From NCBI GenBank assembly GCA_022800755.1, contig JAAWQX010000001.1, positions 124,001 to 188,000 of the forward strand: 64,000 nt of DNA, in the 5' to 3' direction. A program made the position numbers and the translations under genes. Numbering within the stretch: the stretch's first letter is position 1; each line of letters begins with the position of its first letter. Below the pieces are notes generated by a model. The model did no database searches. It saw only the letters and a program-made list of their open reading frames with translations, and was not told the origin of the DNA. Source of the DNA: Oscillospiraceae bacterium (GTDB lineage Bacteria; Bacillota; Clostridia; Oscillospirales; Oscillospiraceae). Shown one piece after another: positions 17,733 to 27,278 of this stretch.

Positions 17733-17817
17733 GAAGACCCTGCGCTTATCGCCGAGGTTTTCGTTTTAACTACCCCGGAATGCCTGCGGGAATATCTGTT
17801 TTAACCCGCCGGCCTTA

Positions 17818-18912
17818 TCACAAGTTGTCTAAAATCGTCATTCTGGTCACCTCGTGGGAAAACCACTTAGGCAGTACATCCCCCATTTCAATGTTATCAA
17901 ACTGATGGTTGTATACCCAGCCGTTCAACGGCAGGATCATGTCCTGAGGAAAGCCCAGTTCAAGCGAGGAAAGGCTGTCCAGCTTCTTAATCTGTTCCTC
18001 GCTTAACACAACCTCAAGGCACTTCATGTTCTCTTCCACATGCTGCCTGATCCGTCCGCCGATGATGGGGATGATGTTATCCCCTTTTTGCTTCACCCAT
18101 GCAATGGCCACCTGCGGGATCGACGCACCCACTTCTTTGGCGATCGCGGAGGCCTGCTCTACAAGCGCCAGCTCCCTGGGCATCGGCTTGGCGTAATTCC
18201 TGCCGTTGAAGCGCATTTTGATCTCTTCTTCATTTCCGCAGAAAAGCCCTGCCGCCAACGCTTCATACACCGTCAAGGACATCCCGAAGTGATCGCACAT
18301 GGGGAGCACTTCCCGCTCGATCGTGCGGTTCATCAGGTTCATTTGCCCCTCGCACGCCACAAATTCCGCCCAGCCATGCTGCCGGGCAATCATGTTTGCC
18401 TCCGTGACCAGATACGCGGGGGCATTTGTTACGCCCAGATACAGCACCTTGCCTTCCCGCACAAAGTCGTTGAGCGTGCTCATCAGTTCCGTCGCAGGCA
18501 CCGAAAAGTCCCAGCAGTGCAGGTACAAAACATCCAGGTAGTCCGTGTCCAGCCGGCGCAGGTCATCTTCCAGTTCCCTGCGCAGGTTCTTTCTGCTGTT
18601 ACCGGCGCCGTTGGGGTCGTGGGGGTACATGGCATGATGCGGGTGGGGCGTAAATGTGATCTTTGACGCGATCACATACCGGTCACGCTCGCGCTTGACG
18701 AACTGGCCCAGCAGCTTTTCGGAATATCCCTGGTGATACATATTCGCAGTGTCGAAAAAGTTTCCGCCCGCGTCCACAAAAGCATCAAAGCACTCCCGCG
18801 CTTCCCGGTCAGTGGAGCCGAAATCATTGTTCTTCTGGCCGAAATTCATCGTTCCGAAGCAAATCTCAGAAACCTTTAATCCGCTGTTGCCCAGCCGTTT
18901 ATATTTCATCAT
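17818..18912 (-). CDS. aldo-keto reductase
   Basis: 364 residues, (beta/alpha)8 NADPH-dependent oxidoreductase. The tetrad residues are visible: Asp and Tyr in FFDTANMYHQG, Lys in VIASKITF, His in LYLHCWD. The C-terminal cofactor segment PIIGGRIRQHVEENM is present. It resembles the AKR families acting on sugars and aromatic aldehydes or ketones. A strong terminator sits just upstream of its ribosome site and no separate promoter is obvious, so expression may depend on readthrough from the larger operon to the right. Confidence 0.9.
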   Translation of the reverse strand: MMKYKRLGNSGLKVSEICFGTMNFGQKNNDFGSTDREARECFDAFVDAGGNFFDTANMYHQGYSEKLLGQFVKRERDRYVIASKITFTPHPHHAMYPHDPNGAGNSRKNLRRELEDDLRRLDTDYLDVLYLHCWDFSVPATELMSTLNDFVREGKVLYLGVTNAPAYLVTEANMIARQHGWAEFVACEGQMNLMNRTIEREVLPMCDHFGMSLTVYEALAAGLFCGNEEEIKMRFNGRNYAKPMPRELALVEQASAIAKEVGASIPQVAIAWVKQKGDNIIPIIGGRIRQHVEENMKCLEVVLSEEQIKKLDSLSSLELGFPQDMILPLNGWVYNHQFDNIEMGDVLPKWFSHEVTRMTILDNL

Positions 18913-18927
18913 CTTCTCTCCTTTACG

Positions 18928-18963
18928 AAAGCAGCACAGCGCCGCAGGGCGCTGTGCTGCTTT
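18928..18963 (-). terminator. terminator after the OYE/DUF362 operon
   Basis: Perfect 16-bp stem AAAGCAGCACAGCGCC/GGCGCTGTGCTGCTTT with a 4-nt loop, downstream of the 62-residue gene on the minus strand. Confidence 0.85.
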
Positions 18964-18975
18964 CTGCTTCTCCGC

Positions 18976-19164
18976 TTACTGCTCGTCTTTGATATTCATT
19001 TCTCTCACCATGCCCGTGGGCTTTGCGGACAGTTCCTCCATAGAGATCCGGGGTTCATCTACTGCGGGAATGCCGTCCAGATTCCAATCCGCCTTGCGGA
19101 TCAAATCACGGTACACGCGGCCCACCGGGTTGCCGGGGCCGTAGTTGAACTGCCACCCTGTCAC
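18976..19164 (-). CDS. small conserved-looking hypothetical protein
   Basis: 62 residues from a GTG whose bases overlap the DUF362 stop (GTGA) with GGGGAAG ahead of it. The sequence begins MTGWQFNYGPGNPVG and ends KDEQ; it is charged and soluble, with no Cys or membrane segment. The tight coupling and the terminator right after it favour a real gene. I do not recognise a family. It may be a small partner of the DUF362 protein or the flavoenzyme. Confidence 0.65.
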   Translation of the reverse strand: MTGWQFNYGPGNPVGRVYRDLIRKADWNLDGIPAVDEPRISMEELSAKPTGMVREMNIKDEQ

Positions 19165-20369
19165 TTCCCCGCGGTCAGCGGCTCAGATTCCACCAAGACG
19201 TATTCACTGCTCCCCAGGCCATTGTACACAGCCGCATTGATCTGTTGCCATTGGCTCAGCTGCGCCGCGCTGGAGCAATTGGTGAACCGCTCCGTATTCG
19301 GCGCGCTCAGCCCCATTTCATCCGCTTTTGACCCGGGCACCGCCACAAGGCTTTCACAGGCCTCCAGACATGCCATATCCACTGCCACAGGGTCTTTGGA
19401 CACAAAGGTTCCGATATTTTGCAGCATGGGCCTGTCATGATAAGGTGAGCAATCGCAAGCGGGGGTGATGTCAAACCCGTAGTTGACAAACAGGAACTTC
19501 TCCTTTCCCAGCTTTTGAATGATGCCTGCGGCGGAATCCGCAATAGTCGTGGGAATTGCTTCAATCACCATGTTGTCCTTGTAAGTCTGGATGCCGCTGA
19601 ACAATGTGGCATTGAAACAGGCGGAGCACTGGGTACAGCGTTCCGCATGTTTGACCAGTTCCCCGTTTTCCATCTCAAACACATCAAAAGGACAGCCGGT
19701 CAGCAGACCGTCGATCATGTTGGGATGGGGCATATCCATCATTTTATGGACGACCTCGTAATTGAGCTGGGCCGCCTTCACACCGTACTTGGGATGGTTG
19801 ACCAGGTGCGTGCAGGACTTGCCCTTGGACGACGCCATGCCGATGCCGACATTTTTGATCGCGCCGCCGAACACCCCCTGGGGATGGCCTTTGAAATGGC
19901 TCACAACGATCACCGCGTCCAGCCGCATCATCTGGCTGGAAACAAAAGTCTTGTTCAAATACACACCGTGTGGCACCGGACACTCTACGCCCTCAATGTC
20001 CATCACGCCGTCGGGCAGCCACACGGGGCAGCCCATCGTCTCTTCGTTGAAGCCGTGGCGGGACGCCGTCCGCTTGTGGGTCAGGGTGTCCACGCGGGCA
20101 TTGCCGAAGCCATTGATATTCGTGTTAGTCTCCACGATTACCGGGTAACCTCCCAGTCGCTGGACTTCCTCCACGATTGCTTTTACCCAGTGGGGCCGCA
20201 GATTCAGGGAATTGCCGTAGTCGCCGGTATGGATTTTGATGCCCACGGTATCGCCAGGCTTGAACAAGTCCTTGATCCCCGCATCCCGCAGGAGTTTGAC
20301 CGCCTTAAACGGAGTGCTTTCTCCTGCGTTATTCGCACGATCATCCATGAAATAAACTTTTGACGCCAT
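19161..20369 (-). CDS. DUF362 domain-containing protein
   Basis: 402 residues. The DUF362 core is visible: GIKIHTGDYGNS near residue 45, SHFKGHPQGVFGGAIKNVGIG near 160, and a C-terminal KDPVAVDMACLEAC segment. Relatives often carry two ferredoxin-type 4Fe-4S motifs. Here only a CTQCSAC remnant near residue 245 is seen, plus scattered Cys (CDCSPY). The biochemical role of DUF362 is poorly defined; a redox or cofactor-related role in this reductase operon is inferred. Confidence 0.85.
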   Translation of the reverse strand: MASKVYFMDDRANNAGESTPFKAVKLLRDAGIKDLFKPGDTVGIKIHTGDYGNSLNLRPHWVKAIVEEVQRLGGYPVIVETNTNINGFGNARVDTLTHKRTASRHGFNEETMGCPVWLPDGVMDIEGVECPVPHGVYLNKTFVSSQMMRLDAVIVVSHFKGHPQGVFGGAIKNVGIGMASSKGKSCTHLVNHPKYGVKAAQLNYEVVHKMMDMPHPNMIDGLLTGCPFDVFEMENGELVKHAERCTQCSACFNATLFSGIQTYKDNMVIEAIPTTIADSAAGIIQKLGKEKFLFVNYGFDITPACDCSPYHDRPMLQNIGTFVSKDPVAVDMACLEACESLVAVPGSKADEMGLSAPNTERFTNCSSAAQLSQWQQINAAVYNGLGSSEYVLVESEPLTAGK

Positions 20370-20430
20370 TGTGCGCTCCTTTCTGTTCTCGTAATGCTAT
20401 TTCTACATTCGTATCGCGGCTTTTGCCGCT

Positions 20431-21471
20431 TTATTTGCGGCACGCTTCCAGTCCCGCTTGTAGTTCCGCCCGATCCGGAAGCTGCGTTCCGATCAGAACG
20501 ACGATGCTCTGCTTTTCTTCTTCGCTTTCCCACAGGTCGCTCGTTTTGGAATGAAAAGTCTTTCTCACAGACTGAAACTCAAATCTGTAATCGCTGTCCG
20601 CAATATTGAAAAAGCCCTTTCCCCGCAAAATCGTATTGCCGTACCGGTCAAACAGGTCGACTAACCAGCGGTTCGCTTTCTCCAAATCCAGGGGTTCTTT
20701 GACTTTCAGGGACACTGATTTGAATTCTTCCACCGCATTGTCTCCTCCGTTCTTAAATTCCGCAGCCTCGATCCCGCATAGCTGCTCATAGGGCAGCACC
20801 TCCATCACTTCCCCAGGATCGAGTTTTCCGTAGGAGGTAAGAAGCAGCTTCGCATAGGGATTGATGTATCGGATCTCCCGCTTTAGCTGCTCCGCTTCCT
20901 CTGCGTCGGTACAGTCCATTTTATTGATCACGACTACATCCGCAAACGCAAGTTGCTCCCGGGCAACCCGGAATTCCTTCAGGTTCAGCCGGCCGTATTC
21001 GCCGTCAACGATTGTAATAAACGCGCCCAGGCGGTAATGCTCCCGCAGCCCCGGCAGGAAAAACATCTTGACAATGTTTTCCGCGCTTTCCGCGCCGCTC
21101 GTCTCAATCAGAAGGTGGTCAAACGGATGCTTGTCAGACCGGTCGTACAGGCCTTCCAGATAGTTGTACAGCATGGTTTGCTGGTCTACATGGGTGGATA
21201 CGCCGAAAAAAGTGTGGATCCGCTCCTTTTCCAGGCCGACTAACTGATCGTCCACCGAGATCTCGCCGAACTCTCGCACCACGATGTCAATTTTCCTGTC
21301 GCAGGGGCAGGACAGCAAGGCGTTGACGGTCGTTGTTTTTCCCGCGCCCAGAAAACCACTGATGATATTGACGGTTTTTTCGTCTTTCATCTGGATCTTA
21401 TATATGCCGTTAAACGGCTTGTGGGCGCAAAAGCGTTTGTGCTCCATGCAGTATTCCATACGCCACCTCAT
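20431..21471 (-). CDS. CobW/G3E-type P-loop GTPase
   Basis: 346 residues from the track start; ATG at 21459 is equally possible. Walker A GFLGAGKTT lies near residue 40 and the guanine-specificity motif INKMD near 185, as in the G3E family (CobW, HypB, UreG, YeiR), which deliver metals or cofactors. The usual CxCC metal motif after the switch region is absent; the equivalent segment reads REFGEISVDD. It lies between the flavoenzyme and DUF362 genes, so a maturation role for that module is plausible but unproven. Confidence 0.85.
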   Translation of the reverse strand: MRWRMEYCMEHKRFCAHKPFNGIYKIQMKDEKTVNIISGFLGAGKTTTVNALLSCPCDRKIDIVVREFGEISVDDQLVGLEKERIHTFFGVSTHVDQQTMLYNYLEGLYDRSDKHPFDHLLIETSGAESAENIVKMFFLPGLREHYRLGAFITIVDGEYGRLNLKEFRVAREQLAFADVVVINKMDCTDAEEAEQLKREIRYINPYAKLLLTSYGKLDPGEVMEVLPYEQLCGIEAAEFKNGGDNAVEEFKSVSLKVKEPLDLEKANRWLVDLFDRYGNTILRGKGFFNIADSDYRFEFQSVRKTFHSKTSDLWESEEEKQSIVVLIGTQLPDRAELQAGLEACRK

Positions 21472-21501
21472 TTCTTTCCCGACGTTGCCGGAAATTATCG
21501 T

Positions 21502-23478
21502 TTAGATGGAGCGCGCCACTTCGTAGGCATCCCAGATGGCCCCCATCAGGTTGGAGACCTGACGGCCGTCGCCCACTTCGTAGAATTCGATCCCCGCGCC
21601 GACCAGTTCGGGCGCCATGGACGGGTTGGGACGGAAGCCCATGGCCAGGACTACATTGTCCGCATCGATCGTCAGGCGTTCGCCCGTGTGTACATTTTCG
21701 ATTACCGCGCCGGTGTCATTGATCTCACAGATTTTATGGCCCGTCATCAGCTTTACCTGATACTTGTCCAGCAGCAGCCGCAGCATCTGATCTTGCGGAA
21801 TGGGGATCATGGGGCCGGTGCTGAGGATATTATCCAGCATCTCCACCACATAGACTTCTTTGCCCCGCTCTGCCTGGTCAAGCGCCAATTCACAGCCGGT
21901 CAAGCCGCCGCCGACCACCACTACCTTCTGTCCCAGAGGCACCGTCTCCCGGATGGCGTCTACGCAGCACACCGCTTTTTTGTGATCCACGCCGGGAATG
22001 AAAGACGGCATCAGCGGGTTCGAGCCTGTGGCCAGAATGATCGCGTCGGGTTTGAGCGCTTTGACCTGCTCTGCATCCAGCGCCGTATTCATTTTTACGG
22101 GGATGCCCAACTCCTTCATCTGCTGCTGATACCACAGATTGAGGTTTTTGATCTCAAACTTGAAATGATGGGCGCCGGCCGCGTTCGCGTTGCCACCCAG
22201 TTCCCCGCGCTTTTCATACAGCGTCACATTGTGGCCCCGAAGTTTTGCTACGCGGGCCGCTTCCATGCCGGCAATTCCGCCACCGACTACGATCACATTT
22301 CTGACCGTCTGCGCCTTTTCAACGCCGTAAATCTGCTCTCTGCCTACGGCGGGATTCACCGCGCAGCAGGCGCCCACGCCCTTCTGGTTCGCCCTAGCCC
22401 AGCAGTTGGTACAGGAAATGCAGGGGCGAATCAGTTCGGGACGCCCCATCATCAGCTTCTTGCCAAAGTCCGGCTCCGCAAACGCTGCCCGGGAGAAAAT
22501 GACCGCATCCGCTTTCCCGTCCCGGATCGCCGCCTCGCACAAATCCGCGTCCTGCAAACGGCCGTTTGCCATGATCGGAATATGTACCGCTTTCTTCGCT
22601 TCCTTTGACAGTTCCAAAATCTCGCCCTTCGGCGCATAGCACTGGGGTACCGCCTTGAAGAACGAATCATACACGCCCGCGTTCACGCTGATGGCGTCAT
22701 AGCCAAAGACCTCCAGCAGCTTGCAGATCTCAATACCCTCTTCCATGGTACGGCCTACCTCGTGCGCGCCGTCCAGATCCGGTTCGTTGAAGCCCTTCAT
22801 AAAGCTCTTCAGGCCCAGTTTGATGGTCACGGGATAATCCGCGCCGCACGCTGCCTTGATTCCCTCTACGATCTCCTTCGCGATCCGCAGCCGGTTTTCC
22901 AGGCTCCCGTCGTACTCGTCTGTGCGGTGGTTCATATAGCTCATGGCAAATTCATCCATCAGATAGCCCCAATGGATCGCGTGTACCTCCACGCCGTCAT
23001 AGCCGCACTGTTTCATAAGCACTGCTGTTTTGACCATACCGTCGATCTTCTTTTTGATCTCTTCCTTCGTGATCTCACGGTTCGTCTCCGCCGGGTTCCA
23101 GAAGTTGGGCAAATCAGACGGCGCCACCGAACCGGGAGCGTTCCGGCCTATACCGAACATCACCTGAGTGAAAATCTTTGCGCCGTAAATATGTACCCGC
23201 TCAATCAGCGGTGTCACGGAACGCCTGAAAATCGGGAAGTTGATGTGCGGGTTGAGCATATTACCTACGCCGTCCACTTCCGTGTCCGCCACCACTGCGG
23301 TCTGCATCAGCAAGCCGAAGCCGCCCCGAGCACGCTCCACATAGTAGTCCACGCCCCGCTCCTTCATTTCACCCCGGGAGCCGACCTCCGCCATGGTGGC
23401 AGGGCCCATGACCAGCCGGTTTTTAATCGTCAGATTTCCGATTTTAAAGGGTGAGAGTACATGCTCGTAATTTGCCAT
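21502..23478 (-). CDS. OYE-family FMN/FAD/4Fe-4S reductase (enoate-reductase or BaiH-like)
   Basis: 658 residues. The N-terminal old-yellow-enzyme barrel (residues 1 to about 360) starts SPFKIGNLTIKNRLVMGPAT and has EVHAIHWGYL and DEYDGSLENR. The cluster motif CISCTNC with a later Cys binds 4Fe-4S. The C-terminal half is a pyridine-nucleotide reductase with FAD motif VVGGGIAGMEAAR and NAD motif VVVVGGGLTGCELA. Relatives reduce 2-enoates, dienoyl-CoAs, steroids or bile-acid intermediates. The neighbouring SLC13-type carriers hint at a carboxylate substrate. The start has AAAGGAG 9 nt upstream. Confidence 0.9.
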   Translation of the reverse strand: MANYEHVLSPFKIGNLTIKNRLVMGPATMAEVGSRGEMKERGVDYYVERARGGFGLLMQTAVVADTEVDGVGNMLNPHINFPIFRRSVTPLIERVHIYGAKIFTQVMFGIGRNAPGSVAPSDLPNFWNPAETNREITKEEIKKKIDGMVKTAVLMKQCGYDGVEVHAIHWGYLMDEFAMSYMNHRTDEYDGSLENRLRIAKEIVEGIKAACGADYPVTIKLGLKSFMKGFNEPDLDGAHEVGRTMEEGIEICKLLEVFGYDAISVNAGVYDSFFKAVPQCYAPKGEILELSKEAKKAVHIPIMANGRLQDADLCEAAIRDGKADAVIFSRAAFAEPDFGKKLMMGRPELIRPCISCTNCWARANQKGVGACCAVNPAVGREQIYGVEKAQTVRNVIVVGGGIAGMEAARVAKLRGHNVTLYEKRGELGGNANAAGAHHFKFEIKNLNLWYQQQMKELGIPVKMNTALDAEQVKALKPDAIILATGSNPLMPSFIPGVDHKKAVCCVDAIRETVPLGQKVVVVGGGLTGCELALDQAERGKEVYVVEMLDNILSTGPMIPIPQDQMLRLLLDKYQVKLMTGHKICEINDTGAVIENVHTGERLTIDADNVVLAMGFRPNPSMAPELVGAGIEFYEVGDGRQVSNLMGAIWDAYEVARSI

Positions 23479-23606
23479 TTTTTGTTCTCCTTTCTAACTC
23501 GCAGATATGTATCCGCATTCCTTAATTCCATTATACCGATTCCGTATTATGACCAGAAGATAACAAAACACTTCCCGTGTCCATACAATTTCCCGGTTTT
23601 GTATAC

Positions 23607-25016
23607 CTACAGCAGGCCCGTTACCCGCCAGAACGGATAGATCACAATCACGAAGAAAATGAGATACAAGACCGTTTTGAAGCTCTGCTGCTTGACGAAC
23701 TCCCGAATGGGCCAATACCCCATGCCGTACAGCAGCAGATAGCCGGAGATCTCGTGGGGCAAAAAGATCATATTCGCCGAGAAATACAGCAGCATCACCG
23801 CAGCGATGGGCTTCATCCCTACCGCCATGGCGATCTGCGCAAACGCTCCGCCGAATCCGGACATCAGTGCGCTGGGGGTGAGTACAAAGTTTCCGACTAT
23901 CGTGATCAGCAATAGCAAAATGCAGGTAAACAGTGCGCCTTGACCGCTTACCAGTAGCACCGTTATGTTCGTCAGCCAAGTATTAAAGCCTACAAAATTT
24001 CCTACCACGCCGATGGCCACACAGCTTGTGGCAAAAAACAGGCCGTTGTAATTCACATTTTTCAGCGCCGTTTCCGCTTTCTTTCCAACGCCCACGCCCG
24101 GCAGAAATGCCGCGTACGGGATCACCATAAACGCGTAAGAGGAATTCCACCTCGTGAAGGTGCTGGCAATCATATAGAACAAAATCAGCAAAAACAGCAC
24201 CATGGACTTGATCTCGTCTACGCTGAGTTTTCCCATCTCATGGTAACGGTCGCTGAAATACTCCTTTGCCATGCAGCCGGATACGGCTTTCACATTGTGT
24301 TTCTGATTGTACCGTTTGTTTTCCCTCAGCAGCAGCCAGATGGCAAGCAACGAAACCGCCAGAATCAAACCGTTGTAAATGAAGCAGGTAAAAAATGTTG
24401 CGTGGAATCCGGGAATCACCGACTGAACATGGTTGTCGATCATCACGATACTGGACGGGATATACATAAATACGCCACTGTCCACCGTGCCCGCCATACC
24501 TGCAAAGCATACGATCGCCGATTCCCTGCCGGGTTTCAGCCGCAGTGCCTTGATGATTCCCATGATCACCGGCAGCGCAATCACCCAGGCGGAGCCGAAG
24601 GTAATCAGGTTGATGAAGGCCGCCACGAGGTACACACTGAATACTGCGCCGGAAAACGAGCCGCCCATGAGCATAATCATGCGGTAGGCAAGCCGTTTCA
24701 AGAGTCCCGTCTCGTCCATCACATTGCCTAAAACAAACGCGCCCAGCACCATCCAAATAAATACGCCCGCGTAGGAACCGAAGGCTGTAGCCATCGGTGC
24801 CACACCGCTTACCGTATAAAATGTGGGCAAAATGATGCTCACAAGCATCGGGGACACCAGCTCAAACGCAATCAGGAACACACAGAACACCGTTCCGGAA
24901 AGATATATCCTGATTTGCTCTGTAAATAACTCGTCGGTGGGGATTAGCAAGACCAGTACAGTGAGCAGGACGGTGATAATCCACCGTACGCTCATCTTGT
25001 TTTTTTTGCTCTCCAT
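23607..25016 (-). CDS. SLC13/DASS-type carboxylate transporter (copy 2 of tandem pair)
   Basis: 469 residues with about 11-12 hydrophobic helices. The WMVLGAFVLGNVMDETGLLKR segment and the repeated pseudo-symmetry after residue 250 fit the divalent-anion:Na+ symporter superfamily. It is clearly paralogous to the gene at 25109: both have FGS/FGA-W-V-ALPV, KPGRES/KPGKES and C-terminal LPHEISGYLLLYGMGYWPIREFV. A terminator separates the two copies. It probably imports (di)carboxylates for the following flavoenzyme. Confidence 0.82.
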   Translation of the reverse strand: MESKKNKMSVRWIITVLLTVLVLLIPTDELFTEQIRIYLSGTVFCVFLIAFELVSPMLVSIILPTFYTVSGVAPMATAFGSYAGVFIWMVLGAFVLGNVMDETGLLKRLAYRMIMLMGGSFSGAVFSVYLVAAFINLITFGSAWVIALPVIMGIIKALRLKPGRESAIVCFAGMAGTVDSGVFMYIPSSIVMIDNHVQSVIPGFHATFFTCFIYNGLILAVSLLAIWLLLRENKRYNQKHNVKAVSGCMAKEYFSDRYHEMGKLSVDEIKSMVLFLLILFYMIASTFTRWNSSYAFMVIPYAAFLPGVGVGKKAETALKNVNYNGLFFATSCVAIGVVGNFVGFNTWLTNITVLLVSGQGALFTCILLLLITIVGNFVLTPSALMSGFGGAFAQIAMAVGMKPIAAVMLLYFSANMIFLPHEISGYLLLYGMGYWPIREFVKQQSFKTVLYLIFFVIVIYPFWRVTGLL

Positions 25017-25068
25017 AATCTCTCCTATCTATTTTTATATCAGGATATTAACTTATCGTTTTGAAAAA

Positions 25069-25098
25069 AACAGGACCTGGCCTCCGCCAAGGCCTGTT
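25069..25098 (-). terminator. terminator between the two SLC13-type genes
   Basis: 12-position stem AACAGGCCTTGG/CCAGGTCCTGTT on the minus strand with one mismatch, followed by T7. It should reduce expression of the second transporter and the enzymes after it, so readthrough or a weak internal promoter is needed. Confidence 0.8.
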
Positions 25099-25108
25099 TC
25101 ATTCGCAA

Positions 25109-26527
25109 TCAGACCAATCCCATAATTTTCCACAAGGGGAACATGATGCAGATAAAGCCCACCAGATACACAACAGACTTGATCGCCTGTCCCTTTACAA
25201 AATCCTTCATCGGCCAATAGCCCATGCCGAACAGGATCAGGTAACCTGTGATTTCGTGAGGCAGGAAAATCGCGTTGCCCGCATAGTTAAGCAGGAACAG
25301 TGACGCAACCGGTGCCATACCCATCAAGTCGGCAATGCTGACGAACGGACTGCCGAAGCTGGCCAGCAGCGCACCGGGCGTCAGGGCAAAATTGCCGATC
25401 ATGATGATGGCAAACATCACCAGGCACGCAAACAGGAGCCCCTTCCCCGACAGCATCGGCGTCACCAGGCCCACAAACCAGGTATTGAAGCCTACCAGGT
25501 TACCCACATTGCCGATCGCCAGGCAGGAAACCGCAAAGAAAATCCCGTCAAAATTCAGGTTCCGCAAGCTCTCTTTCGCAACCTTGTTGAATCCGATCAC
25601 AGGCAGGAAGGACAGGTACGGTACGATCATGAACAGGTATGTTGAGTTCAGCCCCGTCCAGGTGGATGCGATACAACCAGCCAGAATGATTACAAACAGT
25701 ACAAGCGCCTTGATCTCATCCGTGGACATCTTACCCATTTGGTCGAGCAGAGTCTGGAAATGCTCCTTCGTGCCGCCGGCAACCACTGTCTGGGAACCGT
25801 TTTTCTTCCCATCCCGCTTATACAGCCACAGCAGGACAACAATGCACAGGACACACGCAACATAAGTAAACCAGTTATACGCGATCGGCGTAAAGAATTG
25901 CACACCGCCGTACTCTGGTTCCACCAGTTGTACAAAGGAATCGTACATTACTTTGTTTTGCGGGATAAACCACGCCACGCCGCTGTCAATCGCGCCGGCA
26001 CAGCCCGCGAAGCAAATCAGTGCAGACTCTTTTCCTGGTTTCAGATCCATGGCTTTAATCAAGCCCAGCACTACCGGTAGCGCTACCACCCAGCCAGCGC
26101 CAAACGTGACCCAGTTGATTACCAGAGTCGCTACAAACGCGCCGAACACTGCGCCGGAAAACGCCCCTCCCATTACGATAATCAGACGATAGCAGATGCG
26201 GTTCAAAACACCTGTATCCTCCATAATCTTACCCAGGAACAGCGCACCCAACACCATCCATAAATTGGCAGCAGCATACGCCGCAAAGGATGTGGCCATC
26301 GGTGCCAGATTCGTCACCGTATACAGCGTCGGCAGCATAATCGCGATGAACATCTTCGGCAAAACATCGAGAATAATCAGCAAAACCGTGCCGATGGTGA
26401 TTGCAAGATACATCCGAATCTCCGGTGTAAACGTCTCAGACACCGGAAACAACATGATTACCAGGCCCACCAGTATGCTGACTACCCAGCTAATCACTTG
26501 CTTTTTGACTGTAATCTCTCTTGTCAT
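25109..26527 (-). CDS. SLC13/DASS-type carboxylate transporter (copy 1 of tandem pair)
   Basis: ATG at 26527 (third codon of the track ORF) follows AAGGA by 9 nt and gives 472 residues. It has multiple transmembrane helices with WMVLGALFLGKIMEDTGVLNR and a LPHEITGYLILFGMGYWPMKDFV C-terminus matching its neighbour. It is first in the operon, behind a promoter with a possible operator. The two copies may differ in substrate or energetics. Confidence 0.82.
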   Translation of the reverse strand: MTREITVKKQVISWVVSILVGLVIMLFPVSETFTPEIRMYLAITIGTVLLIILDVLPKMFIAIMLPTLYTVTNLAPMATSFAAYAAANLWMVLGALFLGKIMEDTGVLNRICYRLIIVMGGAFSGAVFGAFVATLVINWVTFGAGWVVALPVVLGLIKAMDLKPGKESALICFAGCAGAIDSGVAWFIPQNKVMYDSFVQLVEPEYGGVQFFTPIAYNWFTYVACVLCIVVLLWLYKRDGKKNGSQTVVAGGTKEHFQTLLDQMGKMSTDEIKALVLFVIILAGCIASTWTGLNSTYLFMIVPYLSFLPVIGFNKVAKESLRNLNFDGIFFAVSCLAIGNVGNLVGFNTWFVGLVTPMLSGKGLLFACLVMFAIIMIGNFALTPGALLASFGSPFVSIADLMGMAPVASLFLLNYAGNAIFLPHEITGYLILFGMGYWPMKDFVKGQAIKSVVYLVGFICIMFPLWKIMGLV

Positions 26528-26594
26528 ATTCAAAATCCTTTCTCAATTTTCTTCCAATACTTTTCGAACACATGGTGAAGTATTTGACAATTTT

Positions 26595-26647
26595 ATTATC
26601 TGACAAATCTCGTAACCACACAAGTTAACAAAATGCTTTGCTTGTGT
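26595..26647 (-). promoter_or_regulatory. promoter and possible operator of the SLC13-type/OYE operon
   Basis: TTGTGT (26623-26618), 17-bp spacer, GATAAT (26600-26595) on the minus strand. A 7-bp inverted repeat ACACAAG (26618-26624) / CTTGTGT (26641-26647) overlaps the -35, a position suited to an activator or repressor. Confidence 0.5.
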
Positions 26648-27278
26648 TTACACTTTTGTGATTTTGTCAACATTTATACAAAACCATAAAGGATAAGGCG
26701 TATCAACCGAAGAATTTGGTTCCCGTATCTTTGTAATACCAAAGCCGTAGATGGGGCATCGCCATCGTGAAAGACAATAAGCACTACATAGTGAATATGT
26801 TCCAATATGCTATATCGAGAGCGTACAAAGATTATTTGCTGTAGAAATAAAAATCGCCGTACAAAGACAAAAGCGCTTTGCACGGCGGTTTTTGGTGCAG
26901 CCCGGAAGACAGAGTTTAGGAAGTATTGTTGGAGAGAGTATTGTTCAGCTTACGGGTTAAGGAAGTATCAGAAGGTTTTTCGCGAGTTCTATGTCCCAGA
27001 CTGTCATCTGTACCAAGCATACTCCTGTTTCGACATCTCTTCAATGTACAGTTCAGCTTATGCGTGTAGACAAATTCGGAAATTTATATGCTTAATCTCT
27101 TTAAGCACAACAAATCATAGAAACTTTCCGCCATCCAGTATCGATTCAATCTGTTATCCTATAACCCAATCATAGAATACTTGGTGCAAACTTTCCACCT
27201 ATCCAAGACGCGAACTACATGCTATTCTGAATTTGCGGATAAGATATGAAAGCAAGTCTTCAGCAAAGGAGGGATTTC
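26648..27278. other. non-coding stretch before the excisionase gene
   Basis: About 630 bp with no supportable gene; the ORF-track lines here have no motif or ribosome site. A terminator-like hairpin is at 26851-26894 (ATCGCCGTACAAAG pairing with CTTTGCACGGCGGT, then TTTTT). The rest is AT-rich and looks like decayed mobile DNA. Confidence 0.5.

Noticed and set aside
26674-27175. Two short ORFs in the gap before xis
   Set aside because: They overlap a terminator-like hairpin and have no recognisable protein features.
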